Source: Acinetobacter colistiniresistens (GTDB lineage Bacteria; Pseudomonadota; Gammaproteobacteria; Pseudomonadales; Moraxellaceae). From it: a DNA stretch of 64,000 bases. Made by a program: the position numbers and the translations under genes. This document shows positions 56,389 to 64,000 of this stretch, one piece after another; position 1 is the first letter of the stretch, and each line of letters begins with the position of its first letter. The notes below the pieces were generated by a model, which did no database searches, was not told the origin of the DNA, and saw nothing but the letters and a program-made list of their open reading frames with translations. The stretch is taken from assembly GCF_000413935.1 (NCBI RefSeq), contig NZ_KE340380.1:434001-498000 (forward strand), read 5' to 3'.

Positions 56389-57474
56389 ATGAGTTTATCT
56401 ACTTTAAATAAAATTAGAGTTTTAGGTTCAGAACTATTTGATTCGGTACTTGGTGCAGAACAGCCCAAAATGTATTATGACCCGAAAGGGAAAATTAAAG
56501 ATGTTTTGGAAAAGTTGCCTCAGTTAAAGCAGAAATATCGCCCGACACCATGGCTCAGTAATACACATGTACATCTCCTTTATTTCGATGTGATTCGGAA
56601 AAAAACGGTTAAACTCGAATACGATCATATTGAGCAACTTCAAATGCAGGATGGTGGTATTACTGCCATTGCTTGGTATGGCTATGATTTGCCCGTAGAT
56701 ACACCAACCGTTGTGATTATGCATACCATTACGGGGACACCTGCGAGTATGCGAGAGTTGGTTAAAGACTTACACCAATATACGGGTTGGCGAATCGCGT
56801 TGTGTCTGCGCCGTGGGCATGCAGGTTTACCAATGCCTGTACCGCGTATTTCCCTGTTTGGTTCGACCAGTGACCTTAAAGAGCAACTGGCTCATATCCA
56901 AAAGTTGTTTCCATCATCTGACCTGTATGCCGTCGGCTCTTCTGCGGGAACGGGACTTTTGGTCCGCTATTTAGGTGAGCAAGGAACGGATACGCCATTT
57001 AAGGCTGCGTTTGCAATGTGCCCAGGCTATAACACCGAAATGGGCTTTAAAAATGTACATCCTTTTTATAGCAAAATGATGACCAAAAAGTTATTTAAAT
57101 ATTTCATTTATCCTTATCAAAATACGTGGCAGCAGGTTGCTTCGATTGACAAGGTCTTGGCAACGACAAGTTTGGAGGAATTTGAAAAAGAATATTTTGA
57201 AATGGCTGGGTTTCAGGATTATCAAAGTTACTGTCAGGCAATTAATCCAATCTATGTCTTCGAGAATGTTAAAATTCCCTTGATGATATTGAATGCTGAA
57301 GATGACCCAGTCTGTTCAATCAAAAACTTAGAACCTTATAAAGGTGCAATTCAGCACATGGAGAATATTGCAGTTGTGACGACGAAAAAAGGAAGTCATT
57401 GCGGTTTTTATGAAAGTTTCAGTGTGAAATCTTGGGCTTCACGCTTGATGGCTGATTTTTTTAAAAATTATTAA
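56389..57474 (+). CDS. YheT-like alpha/beta hydrolase
   Basis: 361 residues from the ATG at 56389; a TTG two codons earlier is possible. The RPTPWLSNTHVH start and TVVIMHTITGTPAS match the YheT/ABHD group. The nucleophile is in GSSAGTG, with the acid in NAEDDPVC and the base His in GSHCGFYE. Reported activity in this group is esterase-like; the physiological substrate is unknown. Last gene of the fadH unit, followed by a strong terminator. Confidence 0.85.
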   Translation: MSLSTLNKIRVLGSELFDSVLGAEQPKMYYDPKGKIKDVLEKLPQLKQKYRPTPWLSNTHVHLLYFDVIRKKTVKLEYDHIEQLQMQDGGITAIAWYGYDLPVDTPTVVIMHTITGTPASMRELVKDLHQYTGWRIALCLRRGHAGLPMPVPRISLFGSTSDLKEQLAHIQKLFPSSDLYAVGSSAGTGLLVRYLGEQGTDTPFKAAFAMCPGYNTEMGFKNVHPFYSKMMTKKLFKYFIYPYQNTWQQVASIDKVLATTSLEEFEKEYFEMAGFQDYQSYCQAINPIYVFENVKIPLMILNAEDDPVCSIKNLEPYKGAIQHMENIAVVTTKKGSHCGFYESFSVKSWASRLMADFFKNY

Positions 57475-57486
57475 ATTGATCGAAAT

Positions 57487-57519
57487 AAAAAAGCCAGTTG
57501 AAGTTAACTGGCTTTTTTT
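57487..57519. terminator. Two-way rho-independent terminator
   Basis: A 13-bp stem (57487-57499 with 57506-57518, GCCAGTT core) with T tracts on both strands closes the fadH unit and the convergent lipoprotein gene. Confidence 0.92.
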
Positions 57520-57531
57520 GCAATTAAAAGA

Positions 57532-58023
57532 TTAATTGTTTAACGCTGGAGTTGCAGCAGCAATTGCAGCAGCGACAGCATCATCTTCACTTTGAGCTGG
57601 TGTTGAAGATTTTGGTGCTTTTGCTGTTTGTGCTTGTTCAGTCTTCGCAGGTTTTTGCTCAGCTTTTACAGCTTGTTCAGTTTTTGGCTGCTCTGTTTTA
57701 GCTGGTTTTGGTTCTTCAGTGCGTGGAGTCTCAGTCGCAGTTGAATTCTCTGTTTGAGCTGGACGAGTTTCACGACGAATTTCTGTGGTGGTATTCGGAG
57801 TTTGTTCACGCGTTGTTTCAACAACAGGTGCAGGAGCTTCGTGTTTATCAACACTTTCTAAAGATTCAAACTCTTGGATTTTTGCAGGTTCAGGCTGAGT
57901 TTGGCTCTCGGTTGCTGCCTGTTCTTGCTGCTCTTCGTTTTTAGGTTCTTCTTTTTTGACACAAGCAGTTAATAAAAGACCAGTCGCAAGTGCTGCACAA
58001 ATTAAAAGTTTTTTATTCGCCAT
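57532..58023 (-). CDS. Low-complexity lipoprotein
   Basis: 163 residues. Lipoprotein signal with lipobox LTAC (Cys21), followed by a mature part composed almost only of Glu, Gln, Thr, Pro, Ala and Lys. It has short KPAKTEQ-type repeats between about 105 and 135 and an Ala-rich end (AVAAAIAAATP). No folded domain is evident. It may act as a spacer in the periplasm or be disordered, comparable to proline-rich spacers of other envelope lipoproteins. Function unknown. Confidence 0.72.
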   Translation of the reverse strand: MANKKLLICAALATGLLLTACVKKEEPKNEEQQEQAATESQTQPEPAKIQEFESLESVDKHEAPAPVVETTREQTPNTTTEIRRETRPAQTENSTATETPRTEEPKPAKTEQPKTEQAVKAEQKPAKTEQAQTAKAPKSSTPAQSEDDAVAAAIAAATPALNN

Positions 58024-60023
<2,000 letters not shown>

Positions 60024-60056
60024 GTACTGAGTTTTGAATAAACTGGGAAAGTTTAA

Positions 60057-62249
<2,193 letters not shown>

Positions 62250-62307
62250 GGTCAATTTCTCTATGTTGAATACGTCTGATCATCTTTCTTTACAAAAGAG
62301 AGAAACT

Positions 62308-62338
62308 TTGCAAATTCATAATCCTATAGAATTTGCAA
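62308..62338. repeat. Inverted repeat in the eno-ftsB gap
   Basis: TTGCAAATTC (62308-62317) and GAATTTGCAA (62329-62338) with an 11-base loop, no T tract. It could be an mRNA-stabilising or processing hairpin between eno and ftsB. Confidence 0.55.
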
Positions 62339-62374
62339 GTGATCTTCCTCTTAGAAGGATGTAAGGAATTTTTC

Positions 62375-62746
62375 ATGATAGAGATGTTTCGATCGACCTC
62401 GAGTAAATTGATTCTAGTGCTTGTCATCGCTTTGGTGGCAAGCTTACAGTATCAATTTTGGCTAGGTGAGGGGGGATATTTCCCTCACCAAGCTTTGACT
62501 CAGCAAATTAAGCAACAAGCAGAAATTAATACTGAGCTAAAAGAACGCAATCGTATTTTAGCCGCAGAAGTTTTTGATTTAAAAAGTGGTAGTGAAGCCA
62601 TTGAAGAACATGCACGTTTAGATTTAGGTTTAGTTAAACCGAATGAGACGTTCGTGCAAATGAGTACCATTAGTACCCATTACAAACCAATTTATATTGA
62701 TCCAAACGCAAAAGAAGACACGGCAACCAATGAAAACCCAGACTAA
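62375..62746 (+). CDS. ftsB: Cell division protein FtsB
   Basis: 123 residues from the ATG at 62375 (AAGGA seven bases upstream). One membrane helix (about 12-28), then a coiled coil (about 45-80; LTQQIKQQAEINTELKERN split over heptads) and the HARLDLGLVKPNE segment typical of FtsB/DivIC proteins. With FtsL and FtsQ it activates septal peptidoglycan synthesis. Overlaps ispD by 17 bases. Confidence 0.93.
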   Translation: MIEMFRSTSSKLILVLVIALVASLQYQFWLGEGGYFPHQALTQQIKQQAEINTELKERNRILAAEVFDLKSGSEAIEEHARLDLGLVKPNETFVQMSTISTHYKPIYIDPNAKEDTATNENPD

Positions 62747-63443
62747 GCTGTGGGCGGTTGTACCAGCAGCAGGTTCGGGCAGTCGTTTTTCAAAAACTGA
62801 ATTAAAACAATACCAGTATATTCAAGAGCATACCGTACTCGAGCACACCGTCAATCGACTGAATTCGTTAGATTTAGCCGGTTATGTGCTTGCCATTGGT
62901 GAACATGATAATTTTGCGAAAACCCTGTCTTTTCAGCATATAGATAAACTGCATTTTTGCTGGGGCGGTGCTGAGCGGGTACATTCTGTTTTAAATGCCT
63001 TGATCTATTTATCTGAAATTGCCCATGAAGATGATTGGGTATTGGTCCATGACGCTGCACGTCCATGTGTAACGAAAGAATGTCTAACCCAACTTGTTCA
63101 GACAGCACAAACTTCAAATCAAAGTGCCATTTTGGCTATTCCAGTTCGAGATACCTTAAAACAGGTGGAGAGTCAAAACCAGATCAAAAAAACCGTAAGC
63201 CGTGAATTATTGTGGCAAGCACAGACGCCACAAATGGCGAGACTCGGTGTACTAAAAAATGCGATTGAAAAAGCTTTAACTCATGATATTACGATAACAG
63301 ATGAAGCGAGTGCCTTAGAATATGTGAATGAACCTGTACAAGTGGTACAAGGTCGCTCTGATAATATCAAAATTACCTATGCTGACGACTTAGAACTCGC
63401 ACGATTAATTCTTCAATCTCAAAGTCATTCTTCATTTGCATAA
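62730..63443 (+). CDS. ispD: 2-C-methyl-D-erythritol 4-phosphate cytidylyltransferase
   Basis: 237 residues from the ATG at 62730 (MKTQTKLWAVVPAAG). It joins CTP and methylerythritol phosphate in the isoprenoid pathway. The nucleotide loop PAAGSGSRF, a catalytic Lys in ELKQY, VLVHDAARPCV, PVRDTLK and ITDEASALEY are the family motifs. The overlap with ftsB shows coupling, a common pair in proteobacteria. Confidence 0.95.
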   Translation: MKTQTKLWAVVPAAGSGSRFSKTELKQYQYIQEHTVLEHTVNRLNSLDLAGYVLAIGEHDNFAKTLSFQHIDKLHFCWGGAERVHSVLNALIYLSEIAHEDDWVLVHDAARPCVTKECLTQLVQTAQTSNQSAILAIPVRDTLKQVESQNQIKKTVSRELLWQAQTPQMARLGVLKNAIEKALTHDITITDEASALEYVNEPVQVVQGRSDNIKITYADDLELARLILQSQSHSSFA

Positions 63444-63576
63444 GAGCAGTTTTTTAATAAGCGCAAAATAGCCTAAGTAAATTTAGATGAATTTTACTGC
63501 TTTTTACATCAATCTAAATGACAAAATTTCTACTATTTGTTAAATTTGAATAACATACTTTATAACGGATCAACCG

Positions 63577-64000
63577 ATGAAAAAATTATTACTTGCGGGC
63601 CTTTTCACTTTTTCTTTAGTTGGTTGCGCAACGACACCTCAACAACCTCAGGATACTGTACAAGAAAGCATTCGTTATTCGACTAGTCCTTGTTTCGGTA
63701 CATGTCCAATTTATTCAGTTGAAATTACACCTGAAGGGGCTGTTCATTTTGATGGTAAACAATATACCAAAGTAACAGGTAGTCAGGACTTAACCGTTGA
63801 TCCTTCTGTTTATAACAAGCTGCAACAAGAGTTAAAAACTTATCGCCCGGCAACAGGTGCAAATGTAAAAACGACAGGCTGTGCTGAAACAGCCAGTGAT
63901 CAGCAAAGTGCTTATTTTGCTTGGAAACGTCCAGATGGTACAGTCACTAAATTAAGCCACTATACGGGCTGTATTTCACCTGCAAACGCTGAGTTAAACA
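63577..64000 (+). CDS. DUF6438-like lipoprotein, 3' partial
   Basis: 141 residues before the window ends. Lipoprotein signal MKKLLLAGLFTFSLVGC with Cys17. The mature part opens IRYSTSPCFGTCPIYSVEI, whose CxGxCPxY element is the DUF6438 hallmark, then GAVHFDGKQYTKV. Two more cysteines (TGCAET and TGCISP) could make disulfides. Envelope location inferred; function of the family unknown. Confidence 0.78.
   Translation, partial: MKKLLLAGLFTFSLVGCATTPQQPQDTVQESIRYSTSPCFGTCPIYSVEITPEGAVHFDGKQYTKVTGSQDLTVDPSVYNKLQQELKTYRPATGANVKTTGCAETASDQQSAYFAWKRPDGTVTKLSHYTGCISPANAELN

Overview
The window is 64 kb of a low-GC gammaproteobacterial chromosome, almost certainly Acinetobacter or a close Moraxellaceae relative. 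The evidence is the AT-rich non-coding DNA, the gene order pyrG-kdsA-eno-ftsB-ispD, the FtsY with an acidic N-terminal extension, the clpS-clpA-ynfA cluster, the cydP-cydA-cydB-cydX-ybgE operon and the many compact two-way terminators. It reads as core chromosome. I see no rRNA, tRNA, complete insertion sequence, prophage or CRISPR array. The first gene (SRAP family) is cut at its 5' end and the last (DUF6438-type lipoprotein) at its 3' end.

Layout. 1-8.2 kb: SRAP protein, MarR regulator, alpha/beta hydrolase, small membrane proteins, BrnQ, methionine aminopeptidase, LysR regulator, HD hydrolase. 8.2-17.2 kb: monothiol glutaredoxin, ArgD, CBS protein, a 97-bp tandem repeat, FtsY, nitroreductase, exported proteins and a solitary GH24 lysozyme. 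17.2-19.5 kb: a Fur-box-preceded operon of PepSY and small membrane proteins, probably iron-related. 19.8-23.1 kb: a full cytochrome bd operon including the 33-residue CydX. 23.7-25.7 kb: YqiJ-like protein, Rieske ferredoxin, PfkB kinase. 26.1-30.8 kb: M16C peptidase, PldA and a C39-like protein. 30.7-36.5 kb: Ktr potassium uptake pair, IlvA, RpiA, YgjP-like metallopeptidase, CDP-alcohol transferase. 36.6-39.8 kb: a lipoprotein-type alkaline phosphatase and a second large lipoprotein. 40.1-45.7 kb: ArgC, a coiled-coil membrane protein, ClpS, repeats, a decayed second clpS, ClpA, YnfA. 45.9-49.8 kb: Fur-box-preceded TonB-dependent siderophore receptor and an ABC-F ATPase. 50.1-51.5 kb: DAHP synthase with an unusual leader. 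51.5-57.5 kb: a PadR-controlled divergent locus with FadH and several hydrolases. 57.5-64 kb: a low-complexity lipoprotein, then pyrG-kdsA-eno-ftsB-ispD.

The observation I rate highest is upstream of the DAHP synthase gene: a 30-codon reading frame with a strong Shine-Dalgarno and nine Tyr/Phe/Trp codons among its first 17. It is followed by a hairpin next to the synthase ribosome-binding site and preceded by a structured segment ending in a classical terminator. This looks like a leader-peptide sensor for all three aromatic amino acids controlling the entry step of the shikimate pathway. Other points of interest are a decayed tandem copy of clpS behind a variable-length repeat array, two matching palindromes between padR and fadH, and a PldA with a long N-terminal extension abutting a C39-like protein that lacks an obvious catalytic histidine.
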